64,000 nucleotides of DNA, taken from contig CM054116.1 in NCBI GenBank assembly GCA_028673005.1, forward strand, positions 22,235,840-22,299,839, written 5' to 3'. Each line of letters begins with the position of its first letter. Within the stretch, counting starts at the first letter, position 1. Made by a program: the position numbers and the translations under genes. The notes below the pieces were generated by a model. The model had not been told where the DNA came from, ran no database searches, and saw nothing but the letters and a program-made list of their open reading frames with translations. This DNA is from Tanypteryx hageni. Lineage: Eukaryota > Arthropoda > Insecta > Odonata > Petaluridae. Positions 1 to 10,960 of the stretch are shown here, piece by piece.

Positions 1-1411
1 AGCAGTTAAGCAACTCACAAAATTCTTTAACCAAGTATATGATACTGGCATATAGCCTGAAGATTTTTTAGATGTTGTTATGGTACCACTGGAGAAAAAG
101 AACAATGCAAAATGTTGTAAGGATTACAGAACTATTAGTTTAATTTCTCATACAGCTAAAGTTCTAACCAGAATTATAACCAAAAGAATTGAAGGTAAAA
201 TAAAAAAGGAGCTGCAAGATAATCAGTTTGGTTTCAGGAGAGGAAGAGGGACTAGAGATGCTATAGGATGTATGAGGATGATGATAGAAAGAGTGCTAGA
301 AGTCAATAAAGATATGTATTTTTGTTTTGTAGATTGGGAGAAAGCTTTTGACTGAGTGAAATGGGATAAAATGTTGGGTGTTTTAAAAAAAACAGGAATA
401 GATTGGAAAGATAAAAGACTGCTTAAAAACCTTTACTTTGGTCAAAAGATTAGAGTCAGGGTTGAAGGAGAAGAAACAGAAAGTACTTCAATAGGGAGGG
501 GAGTGAGGCAGGGATGTCCTATTTCACCAGGGATATTTAATATTTATGCAGAAACAATAACAGAAGAAGCGTTGATGGAAGAGAAAGGATTTAAGATAGG
601 AGGTGAAAGTATTACCACCATTAAATATGCAGATGATCAGGGATTAATAGCAGAAGACCAGAAAGAACTTCAGAGGATGACAGACAGACTAGTGGAGGTT
701 GGCCAACAATATGGAATGAAGATCAATGCCAAAAAACGAAAGTCATGGTGGTTTCAAAGGAACATAAAGAATTAAATATAATGATAAATGGCCAAAAATT
801 GGAACAAGTAAGTAGTTTCAAATATCTTGGCAGTATTTTAGCGCAGTAGTAGTATACAGTAGTAGTACAGTAGTATACAGAACATCAGAAGTAGGATTGC
901 AATGGCAAAAGCAGCATTTAACAAGAAGAAGGAGCTTCTCACAAGCAAGAAAATAAATTTAGAAACAAGGAAGAAATTAGCAAAATGCTACATATGGAGC
1001 ATAGCTCTTTATGGTGCAGAGACGTGGACGGTAAGGAGAAAGGAGGAAAAATATTTAGAAAGTTTTGAGATGTGGGTATGGAGGAGGACGATGAAAGTGA
1101 AATGGACAGAGAGAAAGAGAAATAAAGTATTATAAATGGTGAGAGAAGAAAGGATGCTAATAAAAACAATCAGGAAAAGAAAAGCAAATTGGATAGGGCA
1201 CATATTGAGAAGACGGTGTTTACCAAGGACGATCTTAGAAGGAAGAAGAAGAGGAAGATGGAGAAAAAGAATAGGAATATTAGAGAATATAAAGCACAAA
1301 TATAGTACTTATAGAGGTATAAAAGAGGCTTCTAGGGAGAGAGAGAGAAATGGAGGCAGCGATTCAGCTAAAACCTGTCTTCGGACAGCAGCATGATGAT
1401 GATGATGATAT
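1..1411 (+). mobile_element. RTE-type LINE, 3' part of reverse transcriptase ORF, inactivated
   Basis: The reverse transcriptase of a non-LTR retrotransposon reads in one frame from base 2. Landmarks are the fingers region with FGFRRGRGTRDAI, the KAFD motif near 340-355, the RQGCPISP palm motif near 508-530, and the catalytic box as YADDQ near 626-640. A thumb/3' region with YGAETWTV and WIGHILRR follows up to 1396. The ORF is dead: in-frame TAG at 53-55 and TGA at 353-355 (an apparent CGA-to-TGA change right after KAFD), a one-base loss in the A-run near 731-736, an expanded TAGTAG/TACAG microsatellite at 845-880 and further frame changes near 1135. The end is a (GAT)n run at 1393-1410, typical of RTE-clade tails. 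The 5' part lies outside the window. Clade assignment is by motif only. Confidence 0.9.
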
Positions 1412-3582
1412 TTTTCACTTTTGTCATCAAACAACAAACGCATTTCCATATAAGTTATTAGACAATCTAATAGTTTTTCTCTTGGAATTGATACTTTATT
1501 TTGTTTTGTTTCAAATAGTATATCATATTTCTTCGTTTCTATAATATCTTCCGCTTCTCTTTCATAGTTTCCTTTATTTAGTTAAATATGTTCAATCACT
1601 TTCATCGTTCGTCGAATTAATCTGTCAGCTTTAATAACTGAAACATTTCTTTCTTGTAAAGCTAAGGATAGTATTGACATCTCTGTTAAAATGTCGTTTA
1701 TTAAAGCCAAATCTCTAAAAAAAATTTCATTTTCCAAATGTTTAACTACTCCCATTTCACAATTTCTATTAAAGTGAATAAACAAGGCTTGATACGATTT
1801 TCAAACTGCTTTTGCAGCTCGAGCACTACAAGCTGCCCATCGAGGTCCAAATATTCTTCCAATTTTCATTATTTCAATTCCCAGCTCTTCAGATGTATTA
1901 TTTAATTCTCTCTGGTGTTTATTTGATGTATGGTAGTCAACATAAAGTTTATCGAGAAAAGATATAAAGTGATTCACTTGATTTACATCTTTTATTGCAT
2001 CATCTAGAGATAATTGAATATGGTGACTTAGACAGTACCAAATTAAAGCATCCAGAAATTTTTCTAAAATTTTGGCTGAAACTCCCGACTTTCTCCCTAG
2101 CATTACACTGGCACCATCTGTACAAAATCCAATAAGGTTTTCATGTAAATATTTCTCATTGAAACCATTTTTCACAAGCACCAACAATAAATTTTGATAA
2201 ATTATTTCAGATGTTGTTCCTTCCAGCTCCACAAGATCAACAAAAACTTTTAAACTATCTTCAGAGTCTTGAATTTTGCATTTTAAGTAAATGATTAAAA
2301 CACCTTTATGTGAAACAGTTAAAGCTTCATCAATAATGATTGAAATTTTACTGCCTTGATTGATAAGTTTTCCAAAAAGTTGTTTTCTCATTTCAGTAGA
2401 TAATGTTTTGCAACAAGCGGGACCATAAATCTAGATTGCAATGATATGCCCTTATCAATATTATTCTTTTTTTGAAGTTCTATTAAATATTTTGTCTGAA
2501 AATGGTTGATTATTTTTAATTATACAATAAATGGTGTTAAAAATTCTGATGGTACCTTCTAATTTTTTTTTGTTAGATTTATCGACACTCTTTGATAGCA
2601 TTTTTTTCAGAAGTTTTTATTATTTCAAATGCTTGATTGTGTGAAACTGATTCATGATGTTATTTTAACTTTTTCCTCATTGATGATTGCAAATTTTCTT
2701 CATTTGAATCATGAGCTTTAACAGAACATGATTGCCATTCTGATGAAATATGTGTTTAGCACTTTCAACACTTATAAATACAACTTTTGAGCACCATTTG
2801 CATCCAACATTTACGTTGCTAGCAATAATAAGCCACATATTTTTTGTTGAAATAATCAAGTTGTTTTTCATTCCAGAAATACAAATTATTTGTTTTATTT
2901 TGCACTGATTCTTGCACAGTATCAAAAGATGTTCCAAGCTGCTCTGATTCTTGCACAGTATCAGAAGATGTTACAGGCTGCGGTTCATTATTGAAATCCT
3001 TTCTTCTTTTTTCTCCCACAGATTCAGAAGATTCATGTTTATGATATTTAGAAGGAGCGTTAAAAAATTTATCCAAACCGTGTTGTATCTTCATTCTTGG
3101 TGTTCGTTTTTAATATTTTTTATTATAAATTATTGAATTTATAAATATCAAAACAGTGCACACTTACTACTTACATGAGAATTAAAATTAACACTAAAAC
3201 CAAAGTAAAAACTAAACTATTTAGAAGCTGTAGCAACTGTGTAATTAGAGGTTAATGATAACCTGGTGATTCCCCTAAAGCACAGAGTACTTCCTAAGGA
3301 ATGCACAACGCAGCCATGCTGACAAGCGTCAGTAGACAAAAAGTGACACGGGTCGAATTGGCAGATAGTGTTGTGGATGTTTCTCAGATGTCGCTAAGAC
3401 AGAATGCCATTTATCAATGGTCATCGCAACATCCTACGACAATTAGCTTGAAACATTGAGTTTATATTATTAATTAATTTTACCGCATATTGTAGTTATT
3501 ATTATACTATTTAACAACCAGTACGGAGGCATTTCAATATTTTAACAACCAGTACAGCCATACTGGCTGAATATCAGCCCTG
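1412..3582 (-). mobile_element. hAT-family transposase remnant, KIAA1586-like
   Basis: A minus-strand transposase pseudogene in several frames. The N-terminus near 3094 starts MKIQHGLDKFFNAPSK. It is followed by a Cys-containing BED-like stretch (NVGCKWCSKV, near 2800), the central hAT block at 1801-2391 (IIIDEALTVSHK, then GFCTDGASVMLGRKSGV and CLSHHIQLSL) and a downstream block at 1412-1785. This is the order of domesticated KIAA1586-like hAT proteins. The probable terminal inverted repeat is at the right edge: on the minus strand the element would begin CAGGGCTGATATTCAGCC at 3582, with subterminal copies of TTTAACAACCAGTAC at about 3508 and 3541. The reading frame stays open through 1440-1570 and stops exactly where the RTE LINE tail begins, so the C-terminal part was displaced by that insertion. 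Stops and frameshifts show it is dead. Confidence 0.82.
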
Positions 3583-4009
3583 GGTGTAATGACTTGAATT
3601 AAAGTCATTAACACGATTGTGACATAAGGCGTTTGTTTTTCTCTGGGACAAAATTTACTTTTTAATTCACATGTAATAATGCATTTTTCACACTTTGTTT
3701 CTGTAAATCATAGCATTTATGATGGTTATCTTTCTCTCCCTCTCTCTTTCCAACCGTCTGTCCATCCATTTGTTTGTCCGCACGTTTACTTCCACTTGAA
3801 TTGTTCATGTTAATGAAGTTTAGAGACATTCTTGGAACATGCTAAAAAAAGGTAGTGCATCGAAAATCATTAAAATGATCAAGATATATTTATTAACAGA
3901 GATCAATTACTATATGGAAACGTTGCAGGTTGCGGAGAGTCCAGGGTGATATACTTTTCTCTTGTAACTTGTAATTCAACAGGGAACTATCAAGCTCATC
4001 TTATGGCTG
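3583..4009. other. PRDX6 intron sequence, no gene seen
   Basis: This lies between the hAT terminus and a foldback sequence, inside what must be an intron of the peroxiredoxin gene. It holds a short pyrimidine run (CTCTCCCTCTCTCT near 3733) and nothing coding that I can support. Confidence 0.5.
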
Positions 4010-4160
4010 AAAAAAATTCAAGAACAAGCAATTTAAAAAAATTTACTTGCCTCAGGTATCTCCGATGGCCACAACAGGTTTTAAAAATGTTAAGCTTGTT
4101 GTGGCTGTAGGAGATACCAAGGCAAGTACATTTTTAAATCGCTTGTTCTTGAATTTTTTT
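4010..4160. repeat. Foldback / imperfect palindrome, arms about 65 bases
   Basis: The left arm (about 4010-4074) begins AAAAAATTCAAGAACAAGC and passes through GGTATCTCC and GGCCACAACA. It returns inverted on the right (about 4096-4160) as TGTTGTGGC, GGAGATACC and GCTTGTTCTTGAATTTTTT. The loop is about 20 bases. The arms differ at scattered positions. It could be a small foldback transposon (MITE); a target duplication was not recognised. It sits about 280 bases upstream of a PRDX6 coding exon. Confidence 0.8.
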
Positions 4161-4440
4161 GTAACTTGTAAACCAATTTAATTTGCATCCACCAGTTGTA
4201 GCCTGCATTCGTGATTATATTTTTGGTGAAAAATGAGTGAAACTGGAAGTTTTTTTCTAAACATCTAAGACATTCTCTAATATGATCCTGACTTATTTTC
4301 CTATGTGCACCTACCAAGAACTCTCAACATTTTTTTAGTGATTTAATACTTCATTTTGATACAATAACCCTCATTAGGTGACATACAGAATTATATGAAA
4401 TATTCAAAAGGCATTTTTAACAAAATTGTATTATTTTTAG

Positions 4441-4811
4441 TGAAATCTTGCGAGCTGTAGACTCTGTCCAACTCACTGAGAACAACAAGGTTGCCACTCC
4501 AGCTGATTGGAAGGTAAGTTAACTCATATAAATAGCTCTTTATGTGTTATGTTTCCACAATGAAGATATGATATTACCAGTTGTTCAGTTTGTTAAAAAA
4601 TATTGGTTTCATATATTTTTTACCATTCTTCCATAAATCCCAAATATGAAAATATCTTACCAAATCAATACTTTTATTTCAGAATGGAGATGACTGTATG
4701 GTCCTTCCAAATTTAAGTGGTGATAAAGCTACATCCCTCTTCCCAAAAGGCATCACCCTAATAAACCTTCCTTCTGGAAAGCCTTACCTCAGACTTACTC
4801 CTCAGCCTTAG
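4441..4811 (+). CDS. PRDX6: 1-Cys peroxiredoxin (PRDX6-type), last two coding exons
   Basis: Two exons encode the C-terminal 66 residues of a peroxiredoxin 6. Exon 4441-4513 follows TTATTTTTAG and ends AAG|GTAAGT; it encodes EILRAVDSVQLTENN and VATPADWK. Exon 4683-4811 follows CTTTTATTTCAG and runs from NGDDCMVLP to the family-typical end LPSGKPYLRLTPQP and TAG at 4809-4811. Intron phases match. This is the C-terminal extension that shapes the dimer of 1-Cys peroxiredoxins, which reduce hydrogen peroxide and phospholipid hydroperoxides in the cytosol. The catalytic-cysteine exons are not in the window; bases 1-4440 contain only transposons and intron sequence, so the preceding intron exceeds 4.4 kb. 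A likely polyadenylation signal AATAAA is at 5191-5196. The gene converges on LMAN1. Identity rests on the strongly conserved ATPADWK and TPQP end. Confidence 0.93.
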
Positions 4812-5200
4812 ATGAGTTGGTAACTTGCTTGCTACACATTTTAGTAGTACAAATGAAGGCACACTGATCATAACAAAGCTATTAATGTTGTGTGTTTAAT
4901 AATTGTATTATTAAACACATGAATGGAAAATTTGCCTCTTTTGTTGGAGGTGAAGGCAATTACAGCCTCAAAAATTTTGTAGTGTGTGCCTACTGTCATT
5001 TAAGTTAATTTTAAATTTGTTTAAGGAATATATACTACTATAGTAGTATAAGCTTGTTTGTTATTTTCATGTGCATCTAAAAATTCCTGTGTAACCAAAT
5101 TATTTCTTTGTTTCTTGCAATGTTAATTTAGTTTTTAAATAATGTATCTAAAAAGAAAAGTTTTGATGTTAGTTTTCTAGCTATAATTTAAATAAAAATG
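4812..5200 (+). other. PRDX6: PRDX6 3' untranslated region with AATAAA
   Basis: AT-rich non-coding sequence follows the stop codon. AATAAA at 5191-5196 is the best polyadenylation signal. The unclassified dispersed repeat begins just beyond it, about base 5221. Confidence 0.55.
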
Positions 5201-5220
5201 CTGGATAGTATTTCTAGTTA

Positions 5221-6730
5221 GCAAAACTATTTATCACAATAAAAACATCTTATGTGACCCCCACATGTCTTTCTCCATACCTGTAATATTTCTAAAAAAT
5301 AGGTTAAATGATATTTAAGGAACAGCGAGAAAAATTCAGACCTTAAAAGGACAGATATCAACTTATACTGTAGCCTTCTGATATTGGATATAGCCACGAA
5401 GCTCCAACAATTAAGAATAAAAAGGAGCATTACTAAGACAAAACTGAGCATCTAATGTTTTAAAAAATCACCTCCAGGTGGTGGCAGCTAAAAATTATAG
5501 TTTTTATGTATCTCTTAAGTGCTATTGCGCTCTTTGCAACTCTTACCTAAAGTGCCAAGAGCACGATTGCGATCCTCCGTCAGGCTATCGTATAAGTGCT
5601 GGTAGTTCATGGTCTCTCGTCAGATGGTATCTTACGACATCTCATTAGTTTTGTTTTTATGCATTTTTGAACTTGACCTAGTTTTTGCAACTTGTAATAA
5701 TTAAAATGGCGTCAACCTCAAGGTGTTTGACAATTATGAAGATATAGTGGATTGGTGACTATGATGATTATGTTGATTCTGGTGATGAAATGCAAACTTC
5801 CACAACTTGTGAACCTCGTTTCATAATTTCAGATGCAGAAAGTGACATTATTGTCCATCATAGACATCGTATTGCAGTTCTGAAAGTTCAGATATTGAAA
5901 GTGTTGTTGACAATAAGGAACTTGATAATGATATCTATAATATTGAACAAATTCTAGTATATAAAGAAATTCAAGCATACCATTACACACCATTCCAGCC
6001 CTTTCCTTTATTCATTGAAACACCTCGTGCAAAACATGCCCCACCACATGTTGCCATACTTATTCCATATTTTTACCTGTCTTTTACTCTTTCCCTTTGG
6101 AATCTAATAGCAAATGAAACTATAAGATATGCAAATTAGTTTCTTGGCTCACAGCAGCAAATATCATCCAATGCTAGAGTTAGTCAGTCACACTGTCACA
6201 GAAATGCAAGTGTTTGTGGCAGTACTATTGGAAATGGGAATTATTTATTTGTTCCCACTTTGCTTATATATAAATATGCTCTATAACAAGGCATAAAATT
6301 TGAGCATTAGAATCTGATATGAGGACCATTGAATATAGGTAACTAGTATAAATTAAACTCTAAGCACAAATGTTAGGATGTAGAGGAACAAGTGTGTAAA
6401 TTGTGTGGAGTGATTTTTTTTGTGGCACCAATTAACATACTGGGACTTAAAGAAACACGACAAAAATGTACTAAATGTTCTGTAAAATTTTCAAAAGATA
6501 CCTTGAAAATTGAGGGAGATGTAATTTTTTCCTACACTGCTGTAAATTCAACAAAAATCGCCTGCCAATTTCGGCATAGCTACAAGAAAATTGCCTGGCA
6601 CTCAAAGAGTTAAACAATACATTATATTGAAAAATGTTTCGAACAAAGATAGTAGAAAATTAAATTGCCTACAACTTTCATTACAGTACTTTTTTATATT
6701 GATCAAGTATTAAAGCAAATATTTGAAAAA
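5221..6730 (-). repeat. Unclassified dispersed repeat, copy A, split by a piggyBac remnant
   Basis: The pieces 5221-5518 and 6610-6730 together match copy B (7917-8570) and the plus-strand copies C and D (23586-24880). Shared blocks include GATATTGGATATAGCC, the segment around GGTGGCAGCTAAAAA, and AAAGCAAATATTT. Joined at TTAA, the two halves read exactly as copy B does (CTC-TTAA-ACAAT). No convincing protein is encoded: the short ORFs recur only because the repeat recurs. The family is unknown to me. Confidence 0.75.
5515..6613 (+). mobile_element. Internally deleted piggyBac element with TTAA duplication
   Basis: The insert 5519-6609 is flanked by TTAA at 5515-5518 and 6610-6613. The empty site is preserved in the neighbouring repeat copy B as a single TTAA, which proves a piggyBac-type insertion. 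Inside are an acidic transposase N-terminus near 5770-5880 (DDYVDSGDE, FIISDAESD), then the conserved block LWNLIANETIRYAN near 6098-6135 and VTEMQVFVAVLLEMGIIYL near 6195-6250. Next comes a jump to a Cys-containing C-terminal piece near 6392-6500 (CKLCGV, QKCTKC). The DDD catalytic core is missing and frames are broken, so this is a non-autonomous remnant. Clear terminal inverted repeats were not recognised; the right end read inward begins CTCTTTGAGTGCC. Confidence 0.86.
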
Positions 6731-6742
6731 ATCTGATATGGC

Positions 6743-7924
6743 CACCACATTAGTATTGTTTCGATCCAGAAGGATTCGTTCCTTCGGAACAAATCCAATG
6801 TCGGAACCAACCAGTAAAATTCCACAGCCTTGAAAAATCTCGTTCCTTGCACTCATAGGATTTCGTTCCGGACTCCACTCGGATTCGGAAATTTTGTTCC
6901 TCGGACTCACAATTATTTCTCTTAAACTAAAAGCCATTGTCCCGAAATTTTGAAAAGGTATTCTTACGACGACCTCCACTGGTAGATGTACCGAATCTGA
7001 GTTACAATCCATAACCTCTTCTTGTCAGAGAATTTCATTCCGGGGTTGAATGAACGAAATCGGACATGCGCAGAAATGTATTTCGTACCGGAGTGGTTTG
7101 TCTGTTCTTTTCACATCGCAACAAAATGTTTTCTATTGTTTATTGGGATTGCAAGATTTGACTTGTGAACTTCGAAATTATTGTGAAAAGGGGATATTAT
7201 GGGTGCATGGAATATTAATAGACGAGAAATAACCACACAACATAATTCATAATAATTTTATAATACTTGGTTGTTTCAGAGGAAAAATATATCGTAAAAG
7301 ATTTTTATCATTCTTCCACAAAAATTCTTTAATTTTAATAATATAATAATTTATTAAGAATTAATTTTCATTCTAAACATTTTAAAATTCTTCCACCCAA
7401 GGTTCTTAACGTTTGAAATGTGAGAGAGAGAGAGAAATATAGGAGGGATATCAGCGACGAAAAGGACTGCTTCGGCCTTGATGGAACCAGTAATTTTTCT
7501 GCTTCATACCAATAAATGGAGTGCAAAAGAAGTGGAATTTGGAAGATCTTTTTAGAAAGCTTTTCAGAATAAAACTAAACACTATCTAGTTTAATTTTGT
7601 TACATAGCAAATACCCAATGCAGTGATTTAGATTACTTAGTTGATTTTTTAAAGTACATTCGAAAATTTCTGATCCCCCCTCACCATACACCCATGTCGT
7701 GTAGTATCGCCATTAGCAAATTTGTTATTAATAAAATTATTATGAACAAAATGAGTCAAAAAATCATAACCAAGTTTTCCAACATTCATTACAGGAAATC
7801 CTACATTTAATCAAGTTCATACGTGCGCCAATGGAACGAATCCTTCGTATCGTTTCGGCTGTGGAACGATACGAAAGGGAACGAATCCACAAAAAGAATG
7901 ACAATGCTCATCACTACACCACAT
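6743..7924. mobile_element. Non-autonomous hAT element with 8-base target duplication
   Basis: The 1166-base body 6751-7916 is flanked by direct copies of CACCACAT at 6743-6750 and 7917-7924. The right terminus read inward is TAGTGATGAGCATTGT, of the hAT TAGTGATG type. The left terminus TAGTATTGT looks like the same end after losing seven bases. Subterminal motifs built on GGATTCGTTCC recur in both orientations near each end. The ORFs inside are short and unlike transposase. The element interrupts copy B of the unclassified repeat. Confidence 0.85.
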
Positions 7925-8570
7925 GACTTTCTCCATACCCATAATATTCCTAAAAATTCCAAATATATCAAATGATAATGAATATTTTAAGGAACTGTGA
8001 GAAAAGTTTAGACTTGACAAAGAACAGAAATAGACATACTGTAGCCTTCTGATATTGGATATAGACAGGAATCTCCAACAATTAAGACAATAAAAAGGAG
8101 TATTACTAACAATAAGATGTAACTGAGCGTCAATTGTTAACAATAGTCACTGGTAGGTGGTGGCAGCTAAAAAATTAGTTTTTAAAATCTCTTAAACAAT
8201 CCATTATATGGGAAAATGTTTCAAACAAAGGTAGAAGATTAAATTTCCTACAACATTTATTCCAATACATTTTTATATTAACAAATATTAAAGCAAATAT
8301 TTCAAAAAAGAGTAAACACCCACTACCATTGGACTGATTTTACCAAAAACTAATCTGTTCCTGCGACTTTTATATAAATGTTAAATATAGAATTTCGCGT
8401 CGACCTGATTAATAGTTTTTTTGAGTTCAAGCACCCACAAAAACCTCACATACACACAGGCATTGAGAAAATGGTCAAAACGTATTCAGGGGACCTCAAA
8501 ACATGTATTTCCGTTGAAATCTTAAAATCAATTTTTTCATGAAATACAATACAATAATTGACGATATATT
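7917..8570 (-). repeat. Unclassified dispersed repeat, copy B
   Basis: Minus-strand copy of the same family as 5221-6730, 10690-10960 and 23586-24880. Read on the minus strand it contains the GATTTCAACGGAAATAC block, AGGTCCCCTGA, GATTAGTTTTTGGTAAAA, a block ending in TTGAAATATTTGC, and the GATATTGG block. Bases 6731-6742 are its far end, separated by the hAT insertion. Copies A and B lie head to tail. Confidence 0.75.
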
Positions 8571-10689
8571 ATGTATGGAGAAAGTAAAAATTAACATTCT
8601 TTTATTTCCATAGAAAATTATAAATCTTCTGGTTATAATCTACAAATGCTCCATAAATGAAAGCATTAACAAATAAATGGTGTTAATTTGCATCATCCCT
8701 TGATTTGCCAAATTTCTCATGTTAGCCATGTAAATTGAAGCTGTATAGAAATACTACCTCCAGGTACTGTTGAGATGGAATGCAAGATGAAGTTTTAATT
8801 ACTTGGGCTTGTCTAAATATAAATTCAAAGAAAGAAAAATTCTCTAATTAACCATAAATAAAACCTTGGCCTAATACTGCTCATAAAAGCAAATACCTTT
8901 TAGTGTTATGGATGAAGAATCTGAATTTAATCCTGAACCTCAAATATTGGAACCTACAACACACACTATGCCTAAAGACAGTTCAGTGTCCTTCAAGAGC
9001 AGAGGCAAGGAATAGAAAATATGAAAAATGCAAATGAATTTAAGCAAATTACATCAAAAGCTGCCATTCAAAAATTGTGAAGAATTATGATTTTTCAGTA
9101 ATGCCACCAAATGCTAGCATCACCTTTCTGGGTGCAATGCTGCTTTGCTTTGCAGTGCAGAGGGGCCTCTCTTCATAGTGACCAGTCATTTTCTCTCCCC
9201 ATTGCTGTCAAGTACTCATCTTCCATCTCCTGTCATTACCCTTTCCAAAAATGCCTTCTTTAACATGACTGAGTAAGAAAACATGCAAAAATACGGTCCA
9301 TTAAAGTCTTTTGCGTGAGCAGATGTGGGAGCCGAATGTCATACTTACCTGTATTTTTCAGATGGTTGAGCAGACTTAATTTTGATACTCTCATAATCTC
9401 TGCAACCTCACTTTATGCCTACCATGGATTGTTTTCAATTAAAGTCTGAATTCTGTTGCTGCCAACATTGGAAGGGCACCCAGAGCATTTTTTACTATTG
9501 CACTGGCCAGTCACCATTTGTGGTGCACCAAAGTTATTTTTCTTCATTTCTAGAGCAATATAAATATTTGCCAGTGAAAAGGGGAAAATGTCAATGAATC
9601 ATGACAGGAAAGAAAATTGAGTGAAGGCTCTTGAAGAAAAGCTGAAAACTATTCCGAGTTTTGAAAAAGGTGAATGTCAGTTATATTGCACTTAAGTTTA
9701 ACTCCACAACTACAATTCTGTAAAATAAAGAAAATGAAAAGTTTTATTGAATTAGCCACTACAGTAAATGGAAAGATACGCGCATGATCATGTAGTAATT
9801 TGTTTTTAAAATGGAGAAACTGATACTTTGTCTATTCTAAACGTTCTGATGAATGCATTATTTTTAATAATATTCATGTATATTTGTTATTTATTTAATT
9901 TAAAAATATAGCAAACCTTATGTAAACCGATTCTTATTAAGTACATGAGAAATGCTTTGTTTAGTACAAAGACTTTTCGGACGCATCCTTTGTGCTAAAT
10001 GAGGCATATCTATCTATCTACGATACTGATGTCAAATATTTACATTAATGAAGCACTTACAGAGATATTTGGCAAAAACAGAAAAATGACAAGTGAGCGA
10101 AGAATTACAGAGCAAATTTCATATGAAGCTTGTCTTGAGATTATGACGTCATCATAAGATTACATCTTTGGTTGAGATCGACGGCCTCATAATATATATA
10201 TAGCCTATAAATTCCCTTTAAAAGCATTATATCAACACTATGTAATAATGTGTTTCCCATTTAAAAGCAGTGGACTCATTTAGTTATATTTCCCATTGTT
10301 AAAAATTTGAAATTTTTTCTCTTTTTTGGTGTTAAAAACAAATTTCCACACAAATTCAGCAAAGATTTGAATTTAGTCTTCAAAAATAATAATCATCATT
10401 CTTTTAGCTATACAACTGTTCATGTTCCGAGATCCCCTCTGAATTTAAATTAATTTAAAAATGCAAATTTATAACGCCCTGCACTGATATGATGCTTTCC
10501 CTATGAGGTTTGAAAATGAAACTAATGGGTTGTAAAAAGACATTGATTACTTCCCAGCAGCTGATCTCAAATCCAAGACATTTATGCATGTGCAGCCCTC
10601 ATATAGACAAATCTATTCAGAAAATTTGGCTTCTCCAAGTTGCAGGATTCCAGAGCTATTGTCCGAACAGACAAACCAAATACATAAGC
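8571..10689. other. Intergenic, no gene or clear repeat recognised
   Basis: AT-rich sequence between the two convergent genes. ORFs of 60-65 codons (for example near 9415 and 10510) show no family features. Short simple runs occur (TCTATCTATCTA near 10008, ATATATATATA near 10190). I see nothing further to annotate. Confidence 0.4.
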
Positions 10690-10960
10690 AATTTTTTTAA
10701 AAAGTGACAACAAGATTAAACTTCCACTTCTGGTCAATCAATTTTAGCCAAAATATAATAAATTGACTTTTTAATAAAAATCTTAAATATACAATTTTGA
10801 ATTGATTTGATTGATAGTTTTTGAGTTCGAGCGCCAACAAAATTCCTATCACATGGACATCAAGAAAAAAGTGAAACTGGGGAGTCATAAAACGTTTACT
10901 GAAATCTTGAATTTGACTGTTTTCATGAAAACAATCCTTTATACTGCATATAGAGAAAGG
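10690..10960 (-). repeat. Unclassified dispersed repeat, diverged partial copy
   Basis: It shares the order of blocks seen in copies B-D: a segment around CTTCCACTTCTGGTCAAT, TTGAGTTCGAGCGCC, GACATCAAGAAAAAAGTG and GTTTTCATGAAAACAAT, followed by a TATAGAGAAAG end. It is more diverged than the others. Confidence 0.6.

Noticed and set aside
939..1299. Overlapping antisense ORFs within the first LINE
   Set aside because: They are shadows of the purine-rich reverse-transcriptase frame on the other strand.
9341..9351. ATACTTACCTG, identical to the start of U1 snRNA
   Set aside because: The match ends after 11 bases; the rest of U1 is absent. It is more simply a chance complement of a splice donor consensus.
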